This document shows, in pieces, positions 48,690 to 58,176 of a stretch of DNA of 64,000 bases (the stretch's first letter is position 1; the number at the start of each line of letters is the position of its first letter). The stretch lies in NCBI GenBank assembly GCA_035760705.1, contig DASTSL010000035.1, positions 11,950-75,949 on the forward strand. Reading direction: 5' to 3'. The translations under genes were made by a program, and so were the position numbers. Below the pieces are notes generated by a model, which was not told the DNA's origin, did no database searches, and saw only the letters and a list, made by a program, of their open reading frames with translations. This DNA comes from Allomeiothermus sp035760705. Its GTDB lineage: Bacteria; Deinococcota; Deinococci; Deinococcales; Thermaceae.

Positions 48690-49926
48690 CGTTGGCTACT
48701 CGGAGAGCACCATGACCCCCCGATTTGCCCTGGGCCGCCTCCTGATCTACCTCGTCTTGGGTGTGGGCGCGGTGGCGATGGCCTTTCCCTTCTATTGGAT
48801 GCTGGCGACCAGCCTCAAAAGCCCGCAGGAGGCCCAGCAGACCCAGCCGATCTGGGTTCCCGAACGGCTCAAGCCCACCAACTGGATGGTCGCGGCCCGG
48901 CTGGGGGCTCAAAGCGGGAGTGCCCTCTGGGGCGGCTATGGGGCGGGCCGGACGGTCACCTTGCGGATCTACACCGGCGAAATGGGGCCAAAGCCCCAGG
49001 TGAGCATCCCCACCGCCATCGGGGCCTTCTCCGACCCCCGGGCCGACAACACCCAGATCCGCATCCGCTACGCCGAAGGTTACTGGGAAATCGCCTTCAC
49101 CAACGGCTCGAGCGAATCCTTCCGGCTGCTGCCGGTGGTGGTACTGATCTCCAAGAGCTACCCCAGCTACCGGCCCGAACTGCCCCCCGACGCGGTGCGC
49201 TCGAGCGGCGAGGACTGGCGGCTGGAGTGGGTCAACGTGGCTCCCGGAGCCCTGGGGTACGTGTTCCACAACTACCGCGAAGCCTGGAACGCGGCTCCCT
49301 TCGGGCGATACTTCTTCAACAGCTTCTTCACCGCGGGAACCCAGGTGCTGGTGGGGCTCCTGCTAGCGGCGATGACCGCCTTCGCCCTGGCCCGCATCGA
49401 GTTTCCCGGCAAGGGTGTGGTGTGGCTGATGATCCTGGCCACCCTGATGATTCCCGGCGAGGTTTTGCTGATCCCCAACTACATCCTGCTCTCGAGGCTG
49501 GAGTGGATCAACACCTACTATGCCCTGATCGTGCCCTGGCTGGCTTCGGTGTTCGGGATTTTCCTGTTGCGGCAGTTCTACCTCTCGTTGCCGGGGGACC
49601 TCTTCGACGCCGCGCGGATCGACGGGGCCACCTACTGGACCCAGCTGGTGCGGATCGCCCTGCCGCTCTCGGTGCCAGGGCTGGTGACCTATGGCATCTT
49701 CACGTTTTTGGGCGCTTACAACGCCCTGCTGTGGCCCTTGATCGTGACCGATAAACCCGAGACGTACACCATCCAACGGGGTCTCCAGGTGTTTATCGGC
49801 GAAGCCGGGAGCGACTACGGGGCTTTGATGGCGGCCTCCACGCTCTCGATCCTGCCCATCGTGCTGGGGTATTTCTTCGCCCAGCGGCAGTTCATCCAGG
49901 GGGTAGCCCGTAGCGGGATCAAATAG
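48679..49926 (+). CDS. Carbohydrate ABC transporter permease, MalG type, with large insertion
   Basis: The 415-residue protein is about 130 residues longer than the usual MalG-type permease. The extra length is a polar, beta-rich segment between the first membrane span and the rest (about residues 65-185), predicted outside the membrane. The core has FPGKGVVWLMILATLMIPGE and an EAA loop LFDAARIDGATYWTQLVRI. The binding-protein gene follows. No ATPase gene is nearby, so a shared MsmK-like ATPase encoded elsewhere is expected. Confidence 0.9.
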   Translation: MRLNVGYSESTMTPRFALGRLLIYLVLGVGAVAMAFPFYWMLATSLKSPQEAQQTQPIWVPERLKPTNWMVAARLGAQSGSALWGGYGAGRTVTLRIYTGEMGPKPQVSIPTAIGAFSDPRADNTQIRIRYAEGYWEIAFTNGSSESFRLLPVVVLISKSYPSYRPELPPDAVRSSGEDWRLEWVNVAPGALGYVFHNYREAWNAAPFGRYFFNSFFTAGTQVLVGLLLAAMTAFALARIEFPGKGVVWLMILATLMIPGEVLLIPNYILLSRLEWINTYYALIVPWLASVFGIFLLRQFYLSLPGDLFDAARIDGATYWTQLVRIALPLSVPGLVTYGIFTFLGAYNALLWPLIVTDKPETYTIQRGLQVFIGEAGSDYGALMAASTLSILPIVLGYFFAQRQFIQGVARSGIK

Positions 49927-50018
49927 GTAGACTTTAGCGGGTGATCTGACCGTTAGCTGACGCTGTTGTGGGGATATACGGCGAGCGAGGCTGCTCGCCA
50001 AAGCCAAGGAGGAACGAC

Positions 50019-51278
50019 ATGATACGCCTGATGATCGGTTTAGCCCTGATGGTCTTGGGCCTGGGTCTGGCCCAGCAAAAACCCGAGGACGTGATCAAAA
50101 GCCAGTGCGAGAAGGCCGGGGTGGTGGCCGAGCTGTGGAACGGCTTTACCGGCGGGGCCCCCAAGACAGCCCTGGAGAATCTGGCTGTGGAGTTCAACAA
50201 GACCCAGAACGGCCAGGCCTGCGTGCGGCCCATCTCGCAAGGCAACTATCGCGACCTCTCCACCAAGATCAAGGCCGCCTTCGCCAGCGGGAAAGTGCCG
50301 GTGATGGCCCAGGCCTTTGAGAACAACATGGCCCTTTACCTCGAGTCCGACGCCCTCTTGCCGATGTCGGCGCTGGGCGTGGACCTGAAGGGGGTCAACC
50401 CGCTCTTCGTGAACGCGGTGACCTTCAACAAACAGGTCTACGGGGTTCCCTTCAACAAAAGCATCCAGATCCTGTACTACAACCGCGACCTGCTGAAGAA
50501 ATATGGCGCCAAGGTTCCTGCTACCGTGGAGGAGTTCGTGGCGACCGCCAAGCAGATTTCGCAGGGGGAGAAGGCCCCGGTCTACTTCTTCCAGCCCGAC
50601 ACCTCGACCTTCTCCTACTGGTTCTTCACGCTGGGCGGGAACTACCTGCCGGGCGGCAAGCTGGTGCTGAACTCGCCCAAGGCCCTCGAGACGCTCGAGT
50701 TCTTGGTGCGAGGCGTCAAGGACGGCTGGGCACGGCCCATCACCAACGGCTTCATCAACGCCAACTTCGGCGCGGGGCCCTTCGGCTTCTCCACCGACAC
50801 CTCCGCCGGCTACAGCTTCTACCTCCAGGCCGCCAAGTTCGACGTGGGCGTGGCGACCCTGCCGGGTCGGACCAACAAGCAACCCGGCTTCGGGCTGGTG
50901 CAAGGCACCAACATCGTGGTCTTCAAAGGGGCTGACGAGAAGGAGAAAAAGGTCGCTGCCGACTTCCTCAAGTTCATCATCTCGCCCAAGGCCCAGGCGG
51001 TGTTCGGGGTGGCCACCAACTACGTGCCGGTCAACCTGGGTTCGGGGGTTGACCCCTTGGTGACCCGCTACATCAAGGAAAACCCGGCCTTCGGCGTGGC
51101 GATTACCCAGGCCCGCTACGCCAAGTTTGAACCGGCCCTCTCCGATTGGGAGCAGATCCGCTTCGACATCCTGGGGCAGGCCATCAAGGAGGCGGTGCTG
51201 GGCCAGGCGACCCCCAAGGCCGCGCTGGATAAGGCGCAGAAAGCCGCCGAAGACCTGTTGTCGGGTCGAACCCGCTGA
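50019..51278 (+). CDS. Extracellular solute-binding protein family 1, UgpB-like
   Basis: The 419-residue protein has a signal peptide (MIRLMIGLALMVLGLGLAQ) and no lipobox cysteine. It has the bilobal family 1 pattern: ELWNGFTGGAPKTALENLAVEFN, VYGVPFNKSIQILYYNRDLL and GFSTDTSAGYSF. This subgroup (UgpB-like) binds glycerol-3-phosphate, glycerophosphodiesters or sugars. ATG 50019 lies behind AAGGAGGAA. It completes a permease-permease-binding protein operon. Confidence 0.92.
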   Translation: MIRLMIGLALMVLGLGLAQQKPEDVIKSQCEKAGVVAELWNGFTGGAPKTALENLAVEFNKTQNGQACVRPISQGNYRDLSTKIKAAFASGKVPVMAQAFENNMALYLESDALLPMSALGVDLKGVNPLFVNAVTFNKQVYGVPFNKSIQILYYNRDLLKKYGAKVPATVEEFVATAKQISQGEKAPVYFFQPDTSTFSYWFFTLGGNYLPGGKLVLNSPKALETLEFLVRGVKDGWARPITNGFINANFGAGPFGFSTDTSAGYSFYLQAAKFDVGVATLPGRTNKQPGFGLVQGTNIVVFKGADEKEKKVAADFLKFIISPKAQAVFGVATNYVPVNLGSGVDPLVTRYIKENPAFGVAITQARYAKFEPALSDWEQIRFDILGQAIKEAVLGQATPKAALDKAQKAAEDLLSGRTR

Positions 51279-51326
51279 TTTGGCTCGAGGCCGGAACCCA
51301 CCCGGCCTCTTCTTGCTCGAGTTTAT

Positions 51327-51358
51327 GTGATTATTTTCACGATAAATCTGGATCGTGA
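51327..51358 (+). repeat. Polar intergenic element, copy 6
   Basis: On the plus strand it is GTGA-N6-TCAC, the linker GATAAATCTGGATC and GTGA. The similarity to copy 5 continues past it (AAATTAGTCTCTG here, AAATCAATCTCTG there). It lies between the binding protein gene and gapA, both on the plus strand. Confidence 0.75.
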
Positions 51359-51489
51359 AATTAGTCTCTGGTGTGGGAACTGGCTAGCTCGAGCCTTAGC
51401 CCGGAGCAATCCTGAGGGGAGAGCCATTTATCCTGCGAACCCCGGCGTAGGCTTGAGGGTGGTAGGGTGCGTGCGCCGGCGAAGGGCTC

Positions 51490-51519
51490 GCGACAAGTCG
51501 GGGCGAAACGCGCTATAGT
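51490..51519 (+). promoter_or_regulatory. Probable gapA promoter
   Basis: GCGACA (51490-51495) and TATAGT (51514-51519) with an 18-bp spacer lie about 60 nt before the gapA ribosome-binding site. The remainder of the 306-bp spacer 51279-51584 holds the polar element and nothing else I can name. Confidence 0.5.
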
Positions 51520-51584
51520 GGGCTTCGGCTGGAATTGGTTCCACCGTGGCCCAGGCAGGACCCAACCTATGTAAGGAGGAACAC

Positions 51585-52577
51585 ATGAGAGTAGCCATTA
51601 ACGGATTCGGGCGCATCGGGCGGCAGGTCTTCCGCATCCTCGAGGAGCGCGGGGTCGAGATCGTGGGGATCAACGACCTCTCCGACAACGCCATTCTGGC
51701 CCATCTGTTCAAGTACGACTCCAACTATGGCCGCTTCCCCGGAACGGTCAGCTACGACGAGCAAAATATCAGCGTGAACGGCAAGACCGTCCGGGTCTAC
51801 GAGGAGAAAGACCCCGCCGCGCTGCCCTGGGGGGATATCGGGGCGGACATCGTGATCGAGTCCACGGGCCGCTTCACCAAGCTCGAGGCCGCCGAGGCTC
51901 ACCTCAAGGCCGGGGCCAAGAAGGTGATCATCAGCGCCCCCGGCAAGGGGGATATGCTCACCGTGGTGATGGGGGTCAACGAACACATGTACGACCCCGC
52001 CAAGCACCACGTGATCTCCAACGCGAGCTGCACCACAAACGGTCTGGCCCCAGTGGCCAAGGTCTTGAACGACAAGTTCGGCATCGATAAGGGGATCCTC
52101 ACCACCGTCCACGCCTACACGGCCTCGCAGAGCCTGGTGGACGCGGTCAAGGACGATCCCCGCGACGCCCGGGCCGCCGCGCTCAACATCGTGCCCTCCG
52201 AGACCGGCGCGGCCAAGGCGGTAGGGCTGGTGATCCCCGAACTCAAAGGGAAGTTCGGTGGGATGGCCTTCCGGGTGCCCACCAGCACGGTATCGGTGGT
52301 GGACTTCACCGCCCTCTTGAACCGCGAGGCCAGCAAAGAGGAGATCAACGCCGCCATGAAGGAAGCTGCCGAAGGCCCCATGAAGGGCATCCTGGCCTAC
52401 ACCGAGGAACCGTTGGTCTCTTCTGACCTCAAGGGCAATCCCCATTCCTCGATTTTCAGTGCCCTCGATACGCTGGTGATCGGCAACATGGTCAAGGTGG
52501 TGAGCTGGTACGACAACGAGTGGGGTTACTCCTGCCGTGTAGCCGACCTGGCCCAGTACATCGGCAACCAGCTGTAA
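51585..52577 (+). CDS. gapA: Glyceraldehyde-3-phosphate dehydrogenase
   Basis: The 330-residue enzyme has NGFGRIGRQVFRI for NAD binding, an Asp in GINDLSDN consistent with NAD preference, the active-site Cys in SNASCTTNGLAPV, the catalytic His in TTVHAYTASQ and WYDNEWGYSCR near the end. It oxidises glyceraldehyde-3-phosphate in glycolysis or acts in reverse. The ATG has AAGGAGGAAC upstream. It is the first gene of gapA-pgk-tpiA. Confidence 0.97.
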   Translation: MRVAINGFGRIGRQVFRILEERGVEIVGINDLSDNAILAHLFKYDSNYGRFPGTVSYDEQNISVNGKTVRVYEEKDPAALPWGDIGADIVIESTGRFTKLEAAEAHLKAGAKKVIISAPGKGDMLTVVMGVNEHMYDPAKHHVISNASCTTNGLAPVAKVLNDKFGIDKGILTTVHAYTASQSLVDAVKDDPRDARAAALNIVPSETGAAKAVGLVIPELKGKFGGMAFRVPTSTVSVVDFTALLNREASKEEINAAMKEAAEGPMKGILAYTEEPLVSSDLKGNPHSSIFSALDTLVIGNMVKVVSWYDNEWGYSCRVADLAQYIGNQL

Positions 52578-52610
52578 GACGACAAAACACCGGGTGGGCA
52601 GTAGAAAACG

Positions 52611-52678
52611 AAGGCTTTTAGCACTTAGCGATTAGCCACCAGCTAAAGGCTAAAAGCTAATCGCTAAGAGCCTTTTTT
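52611..52678 (+). terminator. Strong hairpin with T-run between gapA and pgk
   Basis: Arms CTTAGCGATTAGC (52624-52636) and GCTAATCGCTAAG (52656-52668) pair perfectly over 13 bp. The outer AGGCT/AGCCT extend the structure, and TTTTTT follows. It is a terminator or partial terminator inside the glycolytic cluster, which would lower pgk-tpiA relative to gapA. Confidence 0.75.
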
Positions 52679-52711
52679 GATCACTGCCTCTAACCGCTTT
52701 TGAGGTGCAAT

Positions 52712-53899
52712 ATGCGAACCCTGAAAGATTTCGACGCCGCCGGTAAGCGCGTGCTGGTGCGGGTGGATTACAACGTGCCGATTAAGGAGGGAAAGGTCAA
52801 GGACGATACCCGCGTCTCGGCGAGCCTGCCCACGTTGCGGCATCTGCTCGAGCAGGGCGCGACCCTGGTGCTCCTCAGCCACCTAGGAAGGCCCAAGGGC
52901 GGCTTCGAGGAAGCCAGCAGCCTGGCCCCGGTAGCCCCCATCCTGGAGAAACACCTGGGCCGCCCCGTCACCTTTATCGGCGGGAGCCCCGAGCTGACCC
53001 CGGCTTCGGATGCCACGCTCGAGCGGGTCAAATCCCTGCCCCAGGGCTCGGTGGCCCTCCTCGACAACGTGCGCTTCGAGGCGGGCGAGGAGAAAAACGA
53101 CGAGACCCTGGCGCAGAAGTACGCGCGGCTGGGGGATGCCTTCGTGCTCGATGCCTTCGGCTCGGCCCACCGGGCCCACGCCTCGGTGACCGGGGTGGCC
53201 AAGTTCTTGCCTAGCTACGCCGGTTTCTTGATGGAGAAGGAGGTCTCGAGCATCAAGAAGGTCATCGAGCACCCCGAGAAGCCCTACTGGGTGGTGCTGG
53301 GCGGGGCCAAGGTCTCGGACAAGATCGGGGTGATCGAAAACCTGCTGCCGCGGGTGAGCGGGATGCTGATCGGTGGGGCCATGGCCTTCACCTTTATCAA
53401 AGCTCAGGGCGGGAGTGTGGGGAACTCGCTGGTGGAGGACGACAAAACTGAGTTGGCTCGAGACCTCCTGCAAAAAGCCAAGGACCTGGGGGTGAAGCTC
53501 CTGCTCCCCAGCGACGTGGTGGCGGCCCAGAAGATCGAGGCCGGAAGCGAGACCAAGATCGTCGCGGCTAACCAGATCCCCGAGGGCTGGATGGGCCTCG
53601 ACATCGGCCCAGAAACCCGCAAGGCCTTCGCCGACGCCCTGCAAGGGGCCAAAACGGTGCTTTGGAACGGCCCGATGGGGGTCTTCGAAATCGAGGACTT
53701 CGCCGCGGGAACGCTAGCGGTGGGCCAAGCCATCGCTGACTTGCCGGGGGCCTTCACCGTGATCGGCGGGGGCGACTCGGTCGCGGCGGCCAACAAGCTG
53801 GGCGTAGCCGAGAAGTTTAGCCACGTCTCTACAGGGGGTGGGGCCAGCCTGGAGCTGCTCGAGCTGGGCACCCTGCCGGGGATCGAAGCCTTGTCGTGA
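52712..53899 (+). CDS. pgk: Phosphoglycerate kinase
   Basis: The 395-residue two-domain kinase has VLVRVDYNVPIKEGKVKDD, LSHLGRPKGG, LDNVRFEAGEEKND and the nucleotide-binding GGGDSVAAAN near the C-terminus. It interconverts 1,3-bisphosphoglycerate and 3-phosphoglycerate with ATP formation. ATG 52712 is preferred to the TTG four codons upstream, and TGAGGTG lies just before it. tpiA follows 41 bp later. Confidence 0.97.
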   Translation: MRTLKDFDAAGKRVLVRVDYNVPIKEGKVKDDTRVSASLPTLRHLLEQGATLVLLSHLGRPKGGFEEASSLAPVAPILEKHLGRPVTFIGGSPELTPASDATLERVKSLPQGSVALLDNVRFEAGEEKNDETLAQKYARLGDAFVLDAFGSAHRAHASVTGVAKFLPSYAGFLMEKEVSSIKKVIEHPEKPYWVVLGGAKVSDKIGVIENLLPRVSGMLIGGAMAFTFIKAQGGSVGNSLVEDDKTELARDLLQKAKDLGVKLLLPSDVVAAQKIEAGSETKIVAANQIPEGWMGLDIGPETRKAFADALQGAKTVLWNGPMGVFEIEDFAAGTLAVGQAIADLPGAFTVIGGGDSVAAANKLGVAEKFSHVSTGGGASLELLELGTLPGIEALS

Positions 53900-53940
53900 A
53901 CGCGGGGATGTGCCCATAGGCTATTAGGCAGGGAGTTTTT

Positions 53941-54693
53941 ATGCGTAGAACCTTGGTTGCAGGCAACTGGAAAATGCACAAAACCCCCACCGAAGCCAAG
54001 GCCTGGTTCCAAGAGCTGCTCCGCCGGCTCCCCCCAGTCTCGGCTGAACCTGCGTTGATGGTCCCGTTTACCACACTCGCAGCGGCGCAGGAAATCCTTG
54101 CGGGCACGGGCGTGGCCTATGGGGCTCAGGATGTCTCGGCCCACCTCGAGGGGGCCTACACCGGGGAGGTCTCGGCCCGGATGCTCGAGGATCTGGGCTG
54201 CACCTACACCATCGTCGGCCACTCCGAACGGCGGCAGTACCACCAGGAATCCGATGAATTGGTGGCGGAGAAGGCCCAGCGTTTGCTCGAGCGCGGCATC
54301 GTCCCGATCCTCTGCGTGGGCGAGCCGCTCGAGGTGCGCGAGGTGGGCGATGAGGTGCCCTACACGCTCACCCAGCTCGAGGGCAGCCTGGAAGGCGTCG
54401 AGCCCGGCTCTCCCGACCGATTGGTGATCGCCTACGAGCCGGTCTGGGCTATCGGGACGGGAAAGACTGCTACTCCCGACGACGCTGAGGCCATGCACAA
54501 GGAGATTCGGGGCTGGCTGGCGGGGCGTTTCAGCCCTGAGTTCGCCGATCGGGTGCGGGTGCTCTACGGGGGCTCGGTCAAGCCGGACAATGCCGAGGCC
54601 CTCTTCGGCCAGCCGGACATCGACGGCGGGCTGGTCGGCGGGGCGAGCCTGAAGCTGGAGGATTATCTGAAGTTGCTCGAGGCGGCGAAGTAG
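53941..54693 (+). CDS. tpiA: Triosephosphate isomerase
   Basis: The 250-residue TIM barrel has GNWKMHK with the substrate-binding Lys, IVGHSERR with the catalytic His and AYEPVWAIGTGKTA with the catalytic Glu. It interconverts the triose phosphates. It is the last gene of the glycolytic cluster. The broken hydrolase frame starts 15 bp after its stop. Confidence 0.97.
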   Translation: MRRTLVAGNWKMHKTPTEAKAWFQELLRRLPPVSAEPALMVPFTTLAAAQEILAGTGVAYGAQDVSAHLEGAYTGEVSARMLEDLGCTYTIVGHSERRQYHQESDELVAEKAQRLLERGIVPILCVGEPLEVREVGDEVPYTLTQLEGSLEGVEPGSPDRLVIAYEPVWAIGTGKTATPDDAEAMHKEIRGWLAGRFSPEFADRVRVLYGGSVKPDNAEALFGQPDIDGGLVGGASLKLEDYLKLLEAAK

Positions 54694-54707
54694 GCGGGTT
54701 CACTGAT

Positions 54708-55601
54708 ATGAAAATCGCTGTAGCCCCGCCGGAACGACAGGCGACGATTCGGCTGCGGGATGGTCGCACGCTCGCTTGGTCAGAGTAGGGGCTTACCGAT
54801 GACCTTCCGGTTTTGTTCTGCACCGGGGCTGCCACTAGCGGACGGCTGGGGTTCGGGGCAGATGATCTCGCTGAGTTGGGTCTAAGGTTGATCGCCATTG
54901 ACCGGCCCGGTTTGGGTCGATCTGACCCGTATCCCGACAAGACCCTTTCCTCCTGGGTAGAGGACATGGGCGAATTCATCCAGACGAACGACCTACGCGC
55001 TGTAACCGCGGTGGGTTTTTCGCAGGGAGCGCCGTTCGCGCTGGCCCTAGCCGGGCACGGCTTGGTGAGGGCGGTGGCGATTGTTTCCGGGCAGGACGAA
55101 CTGACCCACCCGTGCATGACGCCGCTCTTACACCCGGAGGTGGCCGGGATGGTCCGGGCGGTGCGGGAGGATCCGGCGGGGTTCGAGCGCTCCTTTTCGC
55201 AGATGGCTACGCCTGAAGGGCTGTGGCAGCTCATCCTCGGAATGGGTTCGCAGCGCGACCAGGCGATATACGCCAGCGAAACCTTTGCCGAGGCGTTCCG
55301 GCGGGCCTTGCAGGAGGGGTTGGCCCAGGGGCCACAGGGACACGCTCGAGACCTGGTCAACGCGCTTGGCCCTTGGCCGCTAGCGCTGGAACAGATCACG
55401 GTTCCAGTAGACCTGTGGTATGGCGCTCTGGACAGCACGGTCCACTCGGTCCACTCGCCCAATTTTGGCGCCACCCTGGCGGAACGCCTGCCGCACGCCT
55501 CGCATACCGTAGACCCCCAGGAGGGCGGCTCGATCCTCTGGACGCGGGCTCGAGACATCCTGACCCGGCTCAAGGCCCACCTCGCAGCAGCCTCGGCGTA
55601 G
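54708..55601 (+). pseudogene. Alpha/beta hydrolase interrupted by an in-frame TAG
   Basis: From ATG 54708 the frame reads ATIRLRDGRTLAWSE, then TAG (54786-54788), then continues in the same frame GLTDDLPVLFCTGAATSGR to the end. The stop replaces a residue that is normally Tyr in the DGR-LAWSEYG strand of this family. Downstream the protein is intact, with the nucleophile elbow GFSQGAP, an acid in YGALDST and a later His. A shortened product could start at TTG 54813, but that would lack the first strands. I infer a recent nonsense pseudogene, or a sequencing error. Confidence 0.75.
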
Positions 55602-55610
55602 ACTGGGGAC

Positions 55611-56735
55611 ATGCCCGCTGGCCTTCACCCCCGTACCCAGCTCTCCAAGGAAAGCATCTTCTCGCACATGAGCCGCCTGGCCCAAGCCCACGGGGCGGTG
55701 AACTTGGGTCAGGGCTTTCCTTCCAACCCGCCCCCGGCCTTTCTGCTCGAGGCCGCCCGTAAAGCCATCGGCACGGTGGACCAGTACACCCCGCCGATCG
55801 GCCTGCCCCGGTTGCGCGAAGCGCTGGCGGAGGATTTGCGGGTCGCCCCCGAGAACGTGGTGGTGACGGCTGGGGCCACCGAGGCCCTCCACGCCCTGGC
55901 CGAGTCCCTCTACGGGCCGGGCGACGAAGTGGTGATGTTCGAGCCCTACTTCGACGTGTACATCCCCCAGGCCCGGATGGCCGGGGCTACGCCGGTCCTG
56001 GTCCCGATGCGGCTCAGCGACCGCTGGGAGGTGGACCTGGCCGCGCTCGAGGCGGCCATCACGCCCCGCACCAAGGCGCTTTTGCTCAACAGCCCCTACA
56101 ACCCCACCGGCTCGATCCTCCCGCCGGAGGACCTGAAGCGGATCGTGACCCTAGCCCGCCAGCACGACCTCTGGATCGTGAGCGACGAGGTCTACGACGA
56201 ACTTTATTTCGAGGAAGTCCCTACTCCGCTGCGCCAATTGGCCCCTGAGCGGACTTTCACGGTGGGCTCGGCGGGAAAACGGCTCGAGGCCACCGGCTAT
56301 CGGGTGGGCTGGATCGTGACCCCGCCCGGGCTGGCCCCCCTCGTCGCGGGGATGCGCCAGTGGTCGAGCTTCTGCTCCCCGGCCCCGCTCCAGGCCGCGG
56401 TCGCCGAGGCCCTGCCGGTCGCCCGGAGGGAAGGTTTTTACCAAGCGCTGCGCTCGAACTACCGCTCCCGGCGGGACCTGTTGGCGAGGGGGCTCGAGGG
56501 GATGGGCATCCAGGTCTTCATGCCGCAGGGAACCTACTTTCTGACCGCGAAGATCCCTGGCATCGAGGCGGAAGCCCTGGTGCGCGAAGCCCGGGTGGCA
56601 ATCATCCCTGGTGCCGCTTTTTACGTGGATCACCCGCCCCCCCAGGGGCTTTTTCGGCTGGCCTTTTGCAAGCAGCCCGACGAGATCGAGCTGGCTATAG
56701 AACGGCTGGAGGCTTATCTGGCGGTGAACAAATGA
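55611..56735 (+). CDS. Class I PLP-dependent aminotransferase, kynurenine/methionine type
   Basis: The 374-residue fold type I enzyme has VNLGQGFPSNPPP at the start, TAGATEALHALAESL, NSPYNPTGSILP, DEVYDELYFEE and the PLP lysine in SAGKRLEATGYRVGW. This subgroup (YbdL/KAT-like) transaminates methionine, glutamine, aromatic acids or kynurenine. TAGACT at 55599-55604 ends 6 nt before the ATG, implying a leaderless mRNA that starts at the end of the broken hydrolase gene. Confidence 0.9.
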   Translation: MPAGLHPRTQLSKESIFSHMSRLAQAHGAVNLGQGFPSNPPPAFLLEAARKAIGTVDQYTPPIGLPRLREALAEDLRVAPENVVVTAGATEALHALAESLYGPGDEVVMFEPYFDVYIPQARMAGATPVLVPMRLSDRWEVDLAALEAAITPRTKALLLNSPYNPTGSILPPEDLKRIVTLARQHDLWIVSDEVYDELYFEEVPTPLRQLAPERTFTVGSAGKRLEATGYRVGWIVTPPGLAPLVAGMRQWSSFCSPAPLQAAVAEALPVARREGFYQALRSNYRSRRDLLARGLEGMGIQVFMPQGTYFLTAKIPGIEAEALVREARVAIIPGAAFYVDHPPPQGLFRLAFCKQPDEIELAIERLEAYLAVNK

Positions 56736-56789
56736 GCTCAACGGATGGCGTGTCATCTCGAGGTTCACGACGCTTACACGAACACATTA

Positions 56790-56821
56790 GTGAATTTTGT
56801 CACGATAATTCTCGCTTGTGA
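56790..56821 (+). repeat. Polar intergenic element, copy 7
   Basis: On the plus strand it is GTGA-N6-TCAC, the linker GATAATTCTCGCTT and GTGA. It is in the convergent space between the aminotransferase and htrA genes, where no promoter for either gene is expected. Confidence 0.75.
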
Positions 56822-56907
56822 AAATTCTATCCGCCGGTCCCTGCCACTTTTGCTAGGAATCATCGCGCCCCCATCCCACGATTAACCTGCTCGTCTGGTA
56901 CAGCCCC

Positions 56908-58110
56908 CTAACCGGCCTGGGGCAGCACCTCCAGGGTCACCGCCACACTCTCGCGTTTGCCGGAGCGCCAGAGGGTGAGCTGTACGGTGTCGCCCGCCTT
57001 TTTGGCAAATACGAGTTGTTGAAGTTCGGCGCTGTTCTTGACCGCTCTCCCATCCACCTCGAGGATCACGTCCCCACCTGCCGGATAAACCCGGCCCCCC
57101 GTGCTCACCCGGAGGTCGGCGGGTTGGAGGTGCGCCTTGGCAGCAGGGCTATTCCGCTCGACCGCGACCACCATCACCCCGCTATCGGGCAGGTTCAGCT
57201 CGCGGCGAAGCCGCTCGGGATAATCGGAGAGGTCGCGCACCTGGATGCCGATGCGGGGGCGTCCCTGGGAAACCCGCTGCAAACCGCCCTGCTGGAGCTG
57301 AGCGAGGTTGTCCCGCAGGTAGTTGCTGGGGATGGCGAAGCCCACCCCCACGAAAGCCCGTCGCCCGTCCACGCTGAGACCGGGGACGATGGCGGTGCTG
57401 ATGCCGATCAGTTCGCCTTTAGCATCGAGCAGCGGGCCACCGGAGCTGCCGGGGTTGAGGGCGGCGTCGGTCTGGATCATTGGAACGCGAACCCGACCAA
57501 CCGTGGGGATCTCGCGCCCCACCGCCGAGATGACCCCGGTGGTCACGGTGGATTGCAGCCCGAAGGGGTTACCGATGGCGATGACCTTCTGGCCAACCTC
57601 GAGACGGTCCGAGTCGCCCAGCGGGATCGGTTGGGCGTTGGCCGGGAGGCTCTTGGGGTCTGCCAGCTCGAGCAGGGCCAGGTCATAATCGGGGTTGACC
57701 CCCAGTACCCGCACCGGCAGATTCTGAGCCCCACCGGGGAAACGCACTTCGATGCGGGCTCCTTCGCGGAGGGCAGCACTCCCTTCTTGCATCGCGCCGC
57801 GGATCACGTGGTAGGCGGTGACGATCTGGCCATTGGCCTGGATCACGAAGCCGCTGCCGCTGCTTTGCGCCTGGGGGACCAGCCGGAAACGGAATAGGTC
57901 CAGTCGGCCCATCGGGCGGAAGGGCTCGAGCCGCTTGGCGGGCAGGCTGACGTTTACCGCCACCACGCTGGGGCCATAAAGCCGTACGATCTCGGTGGTG
58001 TTGCGCTCGTCTTCTAGGGTGGCACGGCTAGGGTTAAAGGGGCTCAGTTGGGCCAGGCCCCAAGCCGCCAACCCGACGAGCCCGAGCAAGACGATCAGTG
58101 CGCGTTTCAT
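56908..58110 (-). CDS. HtrA/DegP-like trypsin-type serine protease with PDZ domain
   Basis: The 400-residue protein has a signal or anchor sequence (MKRALIVLLGLVGLAAWGLAQ ending), abbreviated here as KRALIVLLGLVGLAAWG. It also has a trypsin-like domain with the triad His101 (TAYHVI), Asp143 (DYDLALLEL) and Ser223 (GSSGGPL), and one PDZ domain at about 285-395. It degrades or refolds damaged envelope proteins. GGAGGCAGCG precedes the ATG. It lies 66 bp downstream of hsp20, and a CCGG/CCGG mini-stem followed by TTTTT (58124-58143) between them may tune read-through. Confidence 0.92.
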   Translation of the reverse strand: MKRALIVLLGLVGLAAWGLAQLSPFNPSRATLEDERNTTEIVRLYGPSVVAVNVSLPAKRLEPFRPMGRLDLFRFRLVPQAQSSGSGFVIQANGQIVTAYHVIRGAMQEGSAALREGARIEVRFPGGAQNLPVRVLGVNPDYDLALLELADPKSLPANAQPIPLGDSDRLEVGQKVIAIGNPFGLQSTVTTGVISAVGREIPTVGRVRVPMIQTDAALNPGSSGGPLLDAKGELIGISTAIVPGLSVDGRRAFVGVGFAIPSNYLRDNLAQLQQGGLQRVSQGRPRIGIQVRDLSDYPERLRRELNLPDSGVMVVAVERNSPAAKAHLQPADLRVSTGGRVYPAGGDVILEVDGRAVKNSAELQQLVFAKKAGDTVQLTLWRSGKRESVAVTLEVLPQAG

Positions 58111-58176
58111 CGCTGCCTCCAGGAAAAACCGGCGCGGGTCCGGCTGTGGCCGTCTGCCGCGCCGGGATGCTCCTCC

